Source of the DNA: Bacillota bacterium
Lineage (GTDB): Bacteria; Bacillota; Clostridia; Oscillospirales; Ruminococcaceae
Assembly (NCBI GenBank): GCA_023443315.1
Contig: JAEZVA010000060.1
Span: 1 to 39,366 of the forward strand
DNA length: 39,366 nt
Reading direction: 5' to 3'
Shown: positions 24,295 to 31,805 of the stretch, one piece after another
How the letters are laid out: each line of letters begins with the position of its first letter
How positions within the stretch are numbered: the stretch's first letter is position 1
Translations under genes and position numbers: made by a program
The notes under the pieces: model-generated
What the model was told of the DNA's origin: nothing
Databases searched by the model: none
The model's input: only the letters and a program-made list of their open reading frames with translations

Positions 24295-25350
24295 TTATTG
24301 AAATATCCACATAAACAGGTGCACCATTAAAAACCCAATCAGCCCGCAGCCGGGAAAGGTGAGAACCCAGGTTAGCACCATCTCTTTTACAACACCCCAA
24401 TTAACATTGCGTATTGTTTTTGCCGCGCCAACACCCATAATTGCAGTGGTCTTGGTGTGGGTGGTGCTAACGGGAATACCGGTAAGCGACGACAACAGCA
24501 GGCAACCTGCGGCAGCAGTATCTGCTGCAAAGCCCTGATACTTTTCAAGCTTTACCATATCCATCCCGACCGCCTTGATGATGCGGTAGCCTCCGATTGA
24601 GGTACCAATTCCCATAACGGCGGAGCAAAACACCATGAGCCAGATCGGTATTTCGAAGGACGTCACCCCTGCTTGTCCGTTTGCAAGAAAGATGCCAAGC
24701 AAAAACACGCCCATAAACTTCTGCCCGTCCTGTGCGCCGTGCATGAACGACATGGCGGCTGCACTCGCTATCTGTGCGCCTTTAAACGGACGAATGGTCT
24801 TTCTTCTGTCTATTCTCTTGCAGATAAGCTCCAAAAACTTTACGGTAAACCAGCCCATACCAAAGCCCAAAATTGTGGAAAGAACAAGACCATAAACAAC
24901 CTTGATCCACTCCGCACCGTTGATGCCGCCAATACCGCCCTGCAAAGCGATGGCCGCACCCGAAAGACCCGCAATCAGCGCATGGCTTTCGCTGGTGGGA
25001 ATACCAAACCACCATGCAGCTGTTGCCCAAATCACAATGGAAACCAACGCCGCGCAGAGCGCGATTAGCGAGTTTTTTGGGTCCCCTCCGAAGTCCACCA
25101 TATTATAGATGGTCTGCGCAACCGTTTTATTCACAAGCGTCATAACCAGCACGCCGAGAAAATTAAATACAGCCGCCATCAAAATAGCTGCTGCGGGTTT
25201 CATTGACCGCGTAGAGATGCAGGTGGCAATTGCGTTGGGCGCATCGGTCCAACCGTTGACCAATATAACGCCAGTGGTTAACAGTACCAAGACAAAGAGT
25301 GCGGGATTAGAAATCACCTGAGAGAAAAATTCGCCAAGAGATATTGTCAT
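24295..25350 (-). CDS. pit: inorganic phosphate transporter, Pit family
   Basis: A 351-residue low-affinity phosphate (metal-phosphate) symporter of the PHO4 family (PF01384). About ten membrane helices are predicted. The two inverted halves carry the family signatures: VNGWTDAPNAIATCISTRSM near residue 30 and SSLTGIPVSTTHTKTTAIMG near 290. FMHGAQDGQKFMGV and GIPTSESHALIAGLSGAAIA lie in between. The family motif is usually GxNDxAN; here NGWTDAPN has Thr for Asn, a common variant. The ATG at 25350 has only a weak ribosome site. It is first in an operon with the DUF47 gene. Confidence 0.94.
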   Translation of the reverse strand: MTISLGEFFSQVISNPALFVLVLLTTGVILVNGWTDAPNAIATCISTRSMKPAAAILMAAVFNFLGVLVMTLVNKTVAQTIYNMVDFGGDPKNSLIALCAALVSIVIWATAAWWFGIPTSESHALIAGLSGAAIALQGGIGGINGAEWIKVVYGLVLSTILGFGMGWFTVKFLELICKRIDRRKTIRPFKGAQIASAAAMSFMHGAQDGQKFMGVFLLGIFLANGQAGVTSFEIPIWLMVFCSAVMGIGTSIGGYRIIKAVGMDMVKLEKYQGFAADTAAAGCLLLSSLTGIPVSTTHTKTTAIMGVGAAKTIRNVNWGVVKEMVLTWVLTFPGCGLIGFLMVHLFMWIFQ

Positions 25351-25552
25351 GCCACGTTCCGCGCCTTTCTATGTTCATTTTAGTTTATCAACCCAAATCA
25401 ATTCATCAATGGTTTATTATCCTAGCGGGTCAGGGCAAATGACAGCCCTATTATTCTAAAGGGGTTTTCATCTGTAACTCGTTGTTTTTGCTACCATACA
25501 AAAAATACCCTTTTATGCGTAGGGCTAATACTCATTCTTTACTACCTTGTTT
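25351..25552. other. leader of the pit-DUF47 operon
   Basis: About 200 bases between the pit start and its promoter, with no gene. It holds a 7-bp inverted repeat TAGGGCT/AGCCCTA (25520-25526 and 25559-25565) that brackets the -10 box and start region, and a short AGGGC/GCCCT hairpin (25432-25449). I cannot match it to a known riboswitch or to a Pho box. Confidence 0.35.
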
Positions 25553-25581
25553 ATTATAAGCCCTAACACACCGAGTTACAA
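25553..25581 (-). promoter_or_regulatory. sigma-A promoter of the pit operon
   Basis: On the minus strand, TTGTAA (25576-25581) and TATAAT (25553-25558) are separated by 17 bases. Confidence 0.65.
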
Positions 25582-25771
25582 ATACTTTTTATTTCTTTTT
25601 ACTTGTCTTTGATTAAGAAATGGTCAAAAAACGGTCAAATAATTGAGCAGCTGCTTTGACTTATGCGATTTTACAAAGATTTTTGTCTACATTTCTAAAT
25701 ATTAAACCACGATATCTCCAATGCATATGTCCTAGCTCAGATATATTTGCGCTTCACCTGGGCACTTTGCC

Positions 25772-25804
25772 AAAAAACAGACGGCACAGCACATCGGTAT
25801 CTGT
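25772..25804 (-). terminator. possible terminator of the membrane-anchored protein gene
   Basis: On the minus strand a short ACAGA/TCTGT stem with a large loop is followed by TTTTTT (25772-25777). It lies about 45 bases after the stop at 25847. The stem is weak. Between 25582 and 25771 I see nothing beyond AT-rich sequence. Confidence 0.4.
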
Positions 25805-25846
25805 TTGGTCTGACTTGTATTCATGTGTATCGATATAACGACTCGC

Positions 25847-26749
25847 CTAATCCTTTTCGTTGCGACGGCTGAATAGTAACAGCAAGCAGGCGCCAAGCAA
25901 CAGCCCTGCCGCCACCGCGATAACCCACGGGTGTAGTCTGACTGTCTGGTGCCTTTGCTGTAGCACCCCCTCTGTCCCGCCGCCGATGGGAGGATCGTCT
26001 GTTTGTGTCTCGTCTGCCTGCGCGCTGTCCATTGGGTAGGATAGTAGGTCCTGCAGTTGGGACGCATCCATCCACATCGTGTCTGTAAGACCATACTGCT
26101 CCCGTGTTCGGGTTTGACTGATTAGATAATAATACACGCTGCTGCCATCACCGACGCGATACGCATAGCCAAGCCCGTCCACAAGGTTTACCAAACGAAC
26201 CGTAACACCTTGCCCGGCTAAGCCGTTATGTGCAATCCAATCACTTATCGCTCTCTTGTGGGTAGAAAGGTCTAGACTAGCCCCGGATTGTTTCATTTCG
26301 ACTATCTCAAAGCGGTCACGTACCTGCTCGTCGTAATAACGGGGGAAATCTGCGTCTTGTTGTACCCGCTGGGCGATGTACTCGCTGTCAGGCGTGTAGT
26401 AGTTGTAGCGCAGCAGGGCGTAACCGGCTGGTTGCCCGTCCGCGTCAAACAAACTGGCGTGGTAAAGCTGCTCCTGCATTGGCAACTCGCTGGGTGGCGC
26501 AGGGCGGGTAAGCGCGCTGTTCTCAAGCGCAAACACGGGTGCCAAGGTGGACAGCCGAACCTTCAGCCCCTGTTCGGCGAGCATCTCGGCAGAGAGACCC
26601 GAAAGCAGGACGTCGCGCGCCTGTTCGTTTTGAGTGGCAAAGCCCCAGTCCGTCTGTTCATCGGCAGATACCAATACTATATTCATGATAATCAATGCAA
26701 TAATCCAACCCATTGCAGCGGCTTGTTTAAGGCATTTCCTGTTCAACAT
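25847..26749 (-). CDS. exported protein with C-terminal membrane anchor, function unknown
   Basis: A 300-residue protein I do not recognise. It has a signal peptide (about 1-29, ending VLVSADEQ), an exported region of about 240 residues, a low-complexity Thr/Asp/Gly-rich stalk (about 245-268) and one C-terminal helix (WVIAVAAGLLLGACLLLLF) followed by a short basic tail. It should therefore be anchored to the outer face of the membrane. No catalytic motif or Cys-His pair stands out. The ATG at 26749 is chosen because GGAGGGG lies 5 bases upstream; a longer frame from 26815 starts in the dyad region. It is the last gene of the secreted-protein locus, after the papain-like protease. Confidence 0.75.
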   Translation of the reverse strand: MLNRKCLKQAAAMGWIIALIIMNIVLVSADEQTDWGFATQNEQARDVLLSGLSAEMLAEQGLKVRLSTLAPVFALENSALTRPAPPSELPMQEQLYHASLFDADGQPAGYALLRYNYYTPDSEYIAQRVQQDADFPRYYDEQVRDRFEIVEMKQSGASLDLSTHKRAISDWIAHNGLAGQGVTVRLVNLVDGLGYAYRVGDGSSVYYYLISQTRTREQYGLTDTMWMDASQLQDLLSYPMDSAQADETQTDDPPIGGGTEGVLQQRHQTVRLHPWVIAVAAGLLLGACLLLLFSRRNEKD

Positions 26750-26813
26750 GCTATCCCCTCCTGGCCTGATTATGCGGGTTTGACTGAATGTTAGCGTGTA
26801 TCGTACGTCAATC

Positions 26814-26843
26814 ACATTATATTTATTATCATGAATATAATGT
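26814..26843. repeat. 10-bp AT-rich inverted repeat between two secreted-protein genes
   Basis: ACATTATATT (26814-26823) and AATATAATGT (26834-26843) are perfect arms around a 10-base spacer. The dyad begins 4 bases after the protease stop codon. No T run follows on either strand, and a TATAAT on the minus strand lies in one arm, so an operator or promoter element is more likely than a terminator. Confidence 0.6.
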
Positions 26844-26847
26844 CGTT

Positions 26848-27900
26848 TTATTGTACGGTATAGGTCATCGTCTGGGTGGTTGCGCCCAGCGGGCTTTCGC
26901 AGTACATGGTTACGGTATCGCCCTTACGCAGCCGTTTCATCAGCATCTGATAAAAATGCCCGTTTTCATCGGCTCTGGTGGCATAATATCCGCCGTTATT
27001 CACCTGCGTATAGACGATATAGTTGTGAGGCGCGCTCCCCGAAACGCCGTATGCACCCACACCCGGCTGCAACGCCATATACTCCTGTAGACCCAGCGCG
27101 TCCTGCCTTATCTGCGCTGCGGTGGGGGGAGCGTTGTCTCCTTGGTTATACCTTGCAAGGGTTGGTGGGTCGGCAGGGTTAATGCAATAGTAGACCCATG
27201 TGACCGCCGCGGTGCCGTAGCTAGAGTGAAACCCGTCGGTCAGCAGCTGCCCCTTCGTGACCGTTACGGTGGTACCATCCCACACGTCATACACCGTGTA
27301 CAGCCCGCTGCGGAAGTTGTAGCCTGTTATCACAAGAGAATGACCAACACTGGCGCCAATGTTATACACGTTACCGATGACATACATCCCCTCGTCGAGC
27401 ACCGCCTGTACGTCGTTCCATGCCGCGCGAAGCACACTGCCGTCCAGATAGTTACCAAGCCCCTGAGGCAGCGCCTCCGAGGCGGTGGCATAGCTCATCG
27501 CGTCAAAGGTGTCCTGCCGGTAGCCCGCGTTGTTTACATCACCGCCCAATACCGCAATGACAATACCTTGCTGCCCCGCGTCAATGGTGTATGCGCCGTC
27601 GGCATCGATCCCTGCGTAGGCTGTGCGCAGCCCTGCCATATTCACCGCCCTTACCGCGCCCTTCGGCAGCGTTTGCAGGCGGCGATATCGGGTATTGTAC
27701 CGCTCCCCCACCATCTTTGCACAGGTTGCCCAGCACCAGTTGGTTCGATTTTGTATGTAAGGCTCAGGGCTACGGACTATCGCATCCGCATAAACCCAGA
27801 TGCAGTCTGCAAGTAGCAGAATCACCGCCACCGCGGCAAGCAAAAGTGCCATTATACGCATCAAGTGCTTTGAGTGTGATGCTGTTCGGTTAATCCTCAT
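26848..27900 (-). CDS. exported papain-like cysteine protease (AvrRpt2/C39-like)
   Basis: A 350-residue protein with an N-terminal signal anchor or signal peptide (helix at about 13-38) and a papain-fold domain (about 45-240). The catalytic set is visible in the normal order: Gln50 and Cys56 in YIQNRTNWCWATCAKMV, His187 in GHSLVITGYN, and Asp205 in YTVYDVWDG. This pattern matches the small AvrRpt2 (C70) or C39-type papain-like domains. The remaining 110 residues are an unassigned beta-rich region. The ATG at 27900 follows AAAGGG with 8 bases between; the frame extends upstream to 27945 without a ribosome site. Substrate unknown. It lies 134 bases after a permuted papain-like protein gene. Confidence 0.82.
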   Translation of the reverse strand: MRINRTASHSKHLMRIMALLLAAVAVILLLADCIWVYADAIVRSPEPYIQNRTNWCWATCAKMVGERYNTRYRRLQTLPKGAVRAVNMAGLRTAYAGIDADGAYTIDAGQQGIVIAVLGGDVNNAGYRQDTFDAMSYATASEALPQGLGNYLDGSVLRAAWNDVQAVLDEGMYVIGNVYNIGASVGHSLVITGYNFRSGLYTVYDVWDGTTVTVTKGQLLTDGFHSSYGTAAVTWVYYCINPADPPTLARYNQGDNAPPTAAQIRQDALGLQEYMALQPGVGAYGVSGSAPHNYIVYTQVNNGGYYATRADENGHFYQMLMKRLRKGDTVTMYCESPLGATTQTMTYTVQ

Positions 27901-28034
27901 AGGTATAGCCCTTTCTTCCCGGCTCACTGCACCGCGAAGGCACAAAACGCCATGTTAAATAGGGATGCGGCTTTGCCGTAAAATAAGCTGTGCTCCACAA
28001 CCTTTTTTGGCAGTATGAGAGCTCTGCCTTTCGG

Positions 28035-31000
28035 TTAAGGATTAATCTCCCGCGCGCCGGCTTGGAACTGCTTAAGCTGCACAAGGTCGGTTAAGGTAAT
28101 TTCCTCCCTTGTCGCGGTAAACGCATCGCCTGCCGAGCGGTTGATATCCAGTGGGTAGTAATCGCTGTAGGTTGCGGTTTTCCCCGTAAGCAGGTTTATC
28201 AGCAGAGTGATTGCCTGCACGGTATCCACCGTACCGTTTTTGTCAAGGTCGCCGCGCCGCTGCTCAATGCGTATTATTTTTACCGTCGTTCCCAACAAAT
28301 TGTGGGATAGGGTTATTGACTCTAGCCCCTTACTTTCGGCGGTTAGCACACCGTTTGCCAGCGTTAGGTGACCGTTGTTTGTAATGGCAAACTCAATCGG
28401 CTGCGGCGACGCGTAGGAGGGTGTAAACGCTACGGATAACGGTACATTTCCTGGCAGATAAACGGTGTTCGGCACCATCACCTCCATCCCCGTAGCCATA
28501 ACGGGCGGGTCTAGGTGGATGGGAAGCCCTCCGTTTTGCAAGGGTACCACTGCCCACGTACCGGCATAATCCCAACCGTTGTAGCTATCTGGGTTCTTCA
28601 TTGCGGTCTGTGTTAGCCCTTCCAACTCAAGCGGCTCTATTCTGCCCGCGCCAACAGAACTGCCGGATGCAAGGGTACTGTTATAGTAACAGTGCTCAAG
28701 CACAACCTCACTGTGCCAGTAGCATATAAATGCATCCATGACCGATCTCATTCCAGAGATAGCAGAAGAGGAGTAACAGCGCTTAACAGAAGACTGGACG
28801 GTTGCAAAGCCGATAAGCCCCGCGCCGTCGCTCATGCTTGGTGCATTCACTGCATTCTGTGTGCTGATGGCGTAGCTGTCGGTAACCTGCGCACCTGCAA
28901 GCTCATAAACAAGCCCTGCCATACCGCTAACGGCGGAAAGTGACTGCTCCGAAGAACGAATGATGCAGCTTGCAAAGCTGCGGTCGATGTCGCTTGTCTG
29001 AGCAAGATCGCAAAGACCGCCTGTTTCGTTCCATTTGCCGCCTGTGTGCGTGATACTTCCTGTAAAAGAGCAGGATGTTACATTGGTATACAGCAATGCC
29101 CCGCACAGCCCGCCCGCGTAGGTGTAGGCATCCCCCGTACCCGTAAGGGTGACCGTGATGCTGCCCGTTGCGGCGCAATTTTGAATCACCGCGCGTTTTG
29201 CGGGCGTTCCGTCGACGCGCGCCGCAAGCAACCCGATGATGTAGTTGTCGGCGCCCTGCCGTGCATTGACGATTATCGATGCATTCACAACAGCAAGATT
29301 TTTTATACTGCCATACTCAATACAGTTAAACAGACCAAGCCCTGTATTCTCGGTAATGGTCTGGGTAGAGCGGATGGTCATATTGGTTACGGCGTAGCCC
29401 CTGCCGTCGTAATGCCCCTCAAACGCGCCACCCGTGTAGTAGGTGCCAATCGGCGTCCAGCTTGGGATGCCCGAAAGGTCGATGTCACGGTCCTGCGCAA
29501 AGTACACCCCGTTTGACATGCTGCCCGCAAAATAATGCAGAAGGGCAAGCTGCTTTGGGGTGCTTACGGTATAGGGGCTTGCCTGCGTGCCGTTGCCCGT
29601 GTAGCCCGCCACCACAAGGGTTACGCTACTTTGGGCGGTTTGTCCGTCCTGATAGGTGATGGTGCATGTAATATCGGCAATGCCCTCGGTCTCGGACGAA
29701 TGGGTGACAGTGCACTCACTTCCGCTTGGAGAAATCGAGACCTGTGTATCGCCACCCGTAATCTGCCAAGCAAAGCCCTGCACCTTCTCCGGCTGTACGG
29801 CGGTCGCCGTCAGCGTCATTGACCCGCCCAGCGGTACAAATAGGCTGGATCGCCCAAGCTCAACCTCCCCGGTAAACTGCCCGCTATACAGCAGCCACGT
29901 GCTTTCCGCCGAAGCGGTTGCCGCAAACGTCCAGCACGAGCCGATTGCCCCCTGATTTTTTACCGGGGTAATTACACCCGCGTCCCGCAGATCGAACTGC
30001 GCGGACAGCTCCCCCGAGCCTGTGGGCGGTTCGTCCGGTTCCACATCCGATTCGTAATACAGAGTGTACTGCTCAAGCTGTGCTCCGGGGATAAAGCCGT
30101 CCTCGGTCTGCACACCACTTCCGGTGGCAGGCTCATCCTCGGGGGTATGATAGGGCGCAAGGTCGTACTGCTCTGATCCCTGTTCGCCGACAACCTCGCC
30201 ATCGCTAATTACTATTGCTCCCTGCTCATCGGCAGGATACTCCGCTTCTTGCTCTAGCTGAGCCGCCCCCGTAGCAAGCCCGCTTACCCCAAACGCCTTG
30301 ACGCACAGGTTTGCGGTATTCTGTACAGCGGTATCCTGCCAAGCGCCGCCAGAGCTTACGTAGCTCTGACCCGCCTGCACTGAAAAGGACTTGTGATTAT
30401 CTATTCTCTTCTCAATTGCAACAGGATAGCTTGTGGTGTTTGCAATCTTCACCACAACCGCAAACCTCTGCCCGGCGCTAAGCACAACCCCCTGATTTAA
30501 CCTTACGGTATGGTACCCCGCAAAGCCCTGTGTACCGCTCGCGCCCGGGTTACTCAAGGCGGTTACGGCAGGCAATGTAAGCGCATTGGTTGTGCCGGTA
30601 ACCACATATACCTCATACGGCACATTCTGGGTTAGGGTATAGAATGAAGCTGCAGTAATTGTTTGACTAACGTTTGCAGTAAACACGTTTGCCATGTAGT
30701 AGTATGGGACAGACGAAGACAACCCAATTGAAGAGGTATGCCCGTATGGGTCGTGTTGGTGGTTGTAGTCAAATTCATCGGGTGAGGCGCCCGCTATGTA
30801 AACCGCCGTGGTTGGACTGTTTTTCCCTCCGGCGACGAGGTAGCTTCTGCCAAGGCATTTATCCTCGTAAGAAAGATAAAAATACCCTGCCCCCGCGCCA
30901 CTATAGCCATAGCTGTTCTTGATAATAAACGCGCCGTCGTTCTGCGGTTGGGTTCCCGACTTAAAGCGAGATTTTGAATAATTGTCATCCCACCCCACCA

Positions 31001-31568
31001 CCGTAACCGCGTGCCCGTAGTTTTCATTTAACGTATGGGCATCGGGCATGTAGTAGGACGCGGTGGTGCTGTTCATAAAGGTGCTGACATACTGCATGGA
31101 CAGATAGGCAGCCCCGTACTGCGAGACCGCGCGCTTTATCTTTATAATATCGTCCGTATTGTCCTCGTCCGTATGGGGTATCATCACAATGTCGGTTATC
31201 AGCGCGGAAAGCGAAAGCTCCCCCAGATAATTTACGCCGGAAACTGAGGACGGGTACGGGTGCAGTGATTCATCCACCGCGCCGCCCCACCGTGCAAAAT
31301 ATGCCGCCGCCATGCCAGGCGTACCGCCTGTGTTCGCCGTGCCTGTATAGCCATAGGGTGCTCCCGAAGCATACGCTGCCGCAAGCATGTTATGCTCGGA
31401 ATAATCCACCGTGCCACTGCCCGTGGCGGGCTCCGCACTAATCTTATCCCTGCCTCGGTCGGCACCTTCGCGGGAGGGTACATCCTGTGCCCAAAGCGTT
31501 ACCGGGCACAAGGATAGTATTAGAGCCAGTGTGAGTACCAGTGCCGTAAGCCGCATCGCTTGTTTCAT
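28035..31568 (-). CDS. secreted papain/lectin-like protein with permuted catalytic halves, copy 1
   Basis: A 1,177-residue secreted protein. Order of parts: signal peptide (1-28); His/Asn half of a C1 papain domain (about 55-245) with His186 in GHAVTVVGWDD and Asn218 in IIKNSYG; lectin-like domain (about 250-430); acidic linker (430-520); then the Cys half (525-575) with FDLRDAG, Gln539 and Cys545 in NQGAIGSCWTF. An Ig-like region (575-655), a GLUG-like beta-solenoid with WTPIG and FEGHYDGRGY (660-960), and a dockerin-like end with GDLDKNGTVD (1106-1177) follow. In ordinary relatives the Cys half precedes the His half. EPxTG motifs occur at 46-50, 479-483 and 513-517. The ATG at 31568 follows AGGTA; the frame runs open to 31676. 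It is a tandem paralogue of the next gene upstream. Confidence 0.88.
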   Translation of the reverse strand: MKQAMRLTALVLTLALILSLCPVTLWAQDVPSREGADRGRDKISAEPATGSGTVDYSEHNMLAAAYASGAPYGYTGTANTGGTPGMAAAYFARWGGAVDESLHPYPSSVSGVNYLGELSLSALITDIVMIPHTDEDNTDDIIKIKRAVSQYGAAYLSMQYVSTFMNSTTASYYMPDAHTLNENYGHAVTVVGWDDNYSKSRFKSGTQPQNDGAFIIKNSYGYSGAGAGYFYLSYEDKCLGRSYLVAGGKNSPTTAVYIAGASPDEFDYNHQHDPYGHTSSIGLSSSVPYYYMANVFTANVSQTITAASFYTLTQNVPYEVYVVTGTTNALTLPAVTALSNPGASGTQGFAGYHTVRLNQGVVLSAGQRFAVVVKIANTTSYPVAIEKRIDNHKSFSVQAGQSYVSSGGAWQDTAVQNTANLCVKAFGVSGLATGAAQLEQEAEYPADEQGAIVISDGEVVGEQGSEQYDLAPYHTPEDEPATGSGVQTEDGFIPGAQLEQYTLYYESDVEPDEPPTGSGELSAQFDLRDAGVITPVKNQGAIGSCWTFAATASAESTWLLYSGQFTGEVELGRSSLFVPLGGSMTLTATAVQPEKVQGFAWQITGGDTQVSISPSGSECTVTHSSETEGIADITCTITYQDGQTAQSSVTLVVAGYTGNGTQASPYTVSTPKQLALLHYFAGSMSNGVYFAQDRDIDLSGIPSWTPIGTYYTGGAFEGHYDGRGYAVTNMTIRSTQTITENTGLGLFNCIEYGSIKNLAVVNASIIVNARQGADNYIIGLLAARVDGTPAKRAVIQNCAATGSITVTLTGTGDAYTYAGGLCGALLYTNVTSCSFTGSITHTGGKWNETGGLCDLAQTSDIDRSFASCIIRSSEQSLSAVSGMAGLVYELAGAQVTDSYAISTQNAVNAPSMSDGAGLIGFATVQSSVKRCYSSSAISGMRSVMDAFICYWHSEVVLEHCYYNSTLASGSSVGAGRIEPLELEGLTQTAMKNPDSYNGWDYAGTWAVVPLQNGGLPIHLDPPVMATGMEVMVPNTVYLPGNVPLSVAFTPSYASPQPIEFAITNNGHLTLANGVLTAESKGLESITLSHNLLGTTVKIIRIEQRRGDLDKNGTVDTVQAITLLINLLTGKTATYSDYYPLDINRSAGDAFTATREEITLTDLVQLKQFQAGAREINP

Positions 31569-31609
31569 CTGTATTACCTCGTATTTGGTGTGACGGATTG
31601 TCATAAATA

Positions 31610-31651
31610 ACAGCACGGTTCCGTACGCGGAAGCGGGCGGAACCGTGCTGT
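31610..31651 (-). repeat. 14-bp perfect hairpin in the leader of permuted protease copy 1
   Basis: ACAGCACGGTTCCG (31610-31623) and CGGAACCGTGCTGT (31638-31651) form a perfect 14-bp stem with a 14-base loop. It lies between the promoter and the ATG (42 bases from it). On the minus strand it is followed by TTATTTAT, a poor T run, so it may be an attenuator, a weak terminator or an mRNA stabiliser. Confidence 0.75.
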
Positions 31652-31722
31652 CTTTCCCCTGCCGGCTGTGTGGCAAGGGCGTTTGCTATGTTGTCAGAGG
31701 TGTGCCCGCATTTTCTGCCTAA

Positions 31723-31752
31723 ATTGTAGCATAGATTGGTGAAATCTGTCCA
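31723..31752 (-). promoter_or_regulatory. sigma-A promoter of permuted protease copy 1
   Basis: On the minus strand, TGGACA (31747-31752) and TACAAT (31723-31728) are separated by 18 bases. The leader is about 150 bases long and contains the 14-bp hairpin. Confidence 0.6.
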
Positions 31753-31805
31753 CAGAATATGGGGTTTTGTGCAGAAAATACGTGAAATTGTCTTGTCTTA
31801 TGCGA

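Noticed and set aside
27901..28034. Possible c-di-GMP class I riboswitch before the small protease, suggested by a GGCAAAGCC segment
   Set aside because: The paired halves, the first conserved GGCAAACC-type strand and the tetraloop receptor are not present in the right order. Only a short GCGGC/GCCG hairpin is seen.
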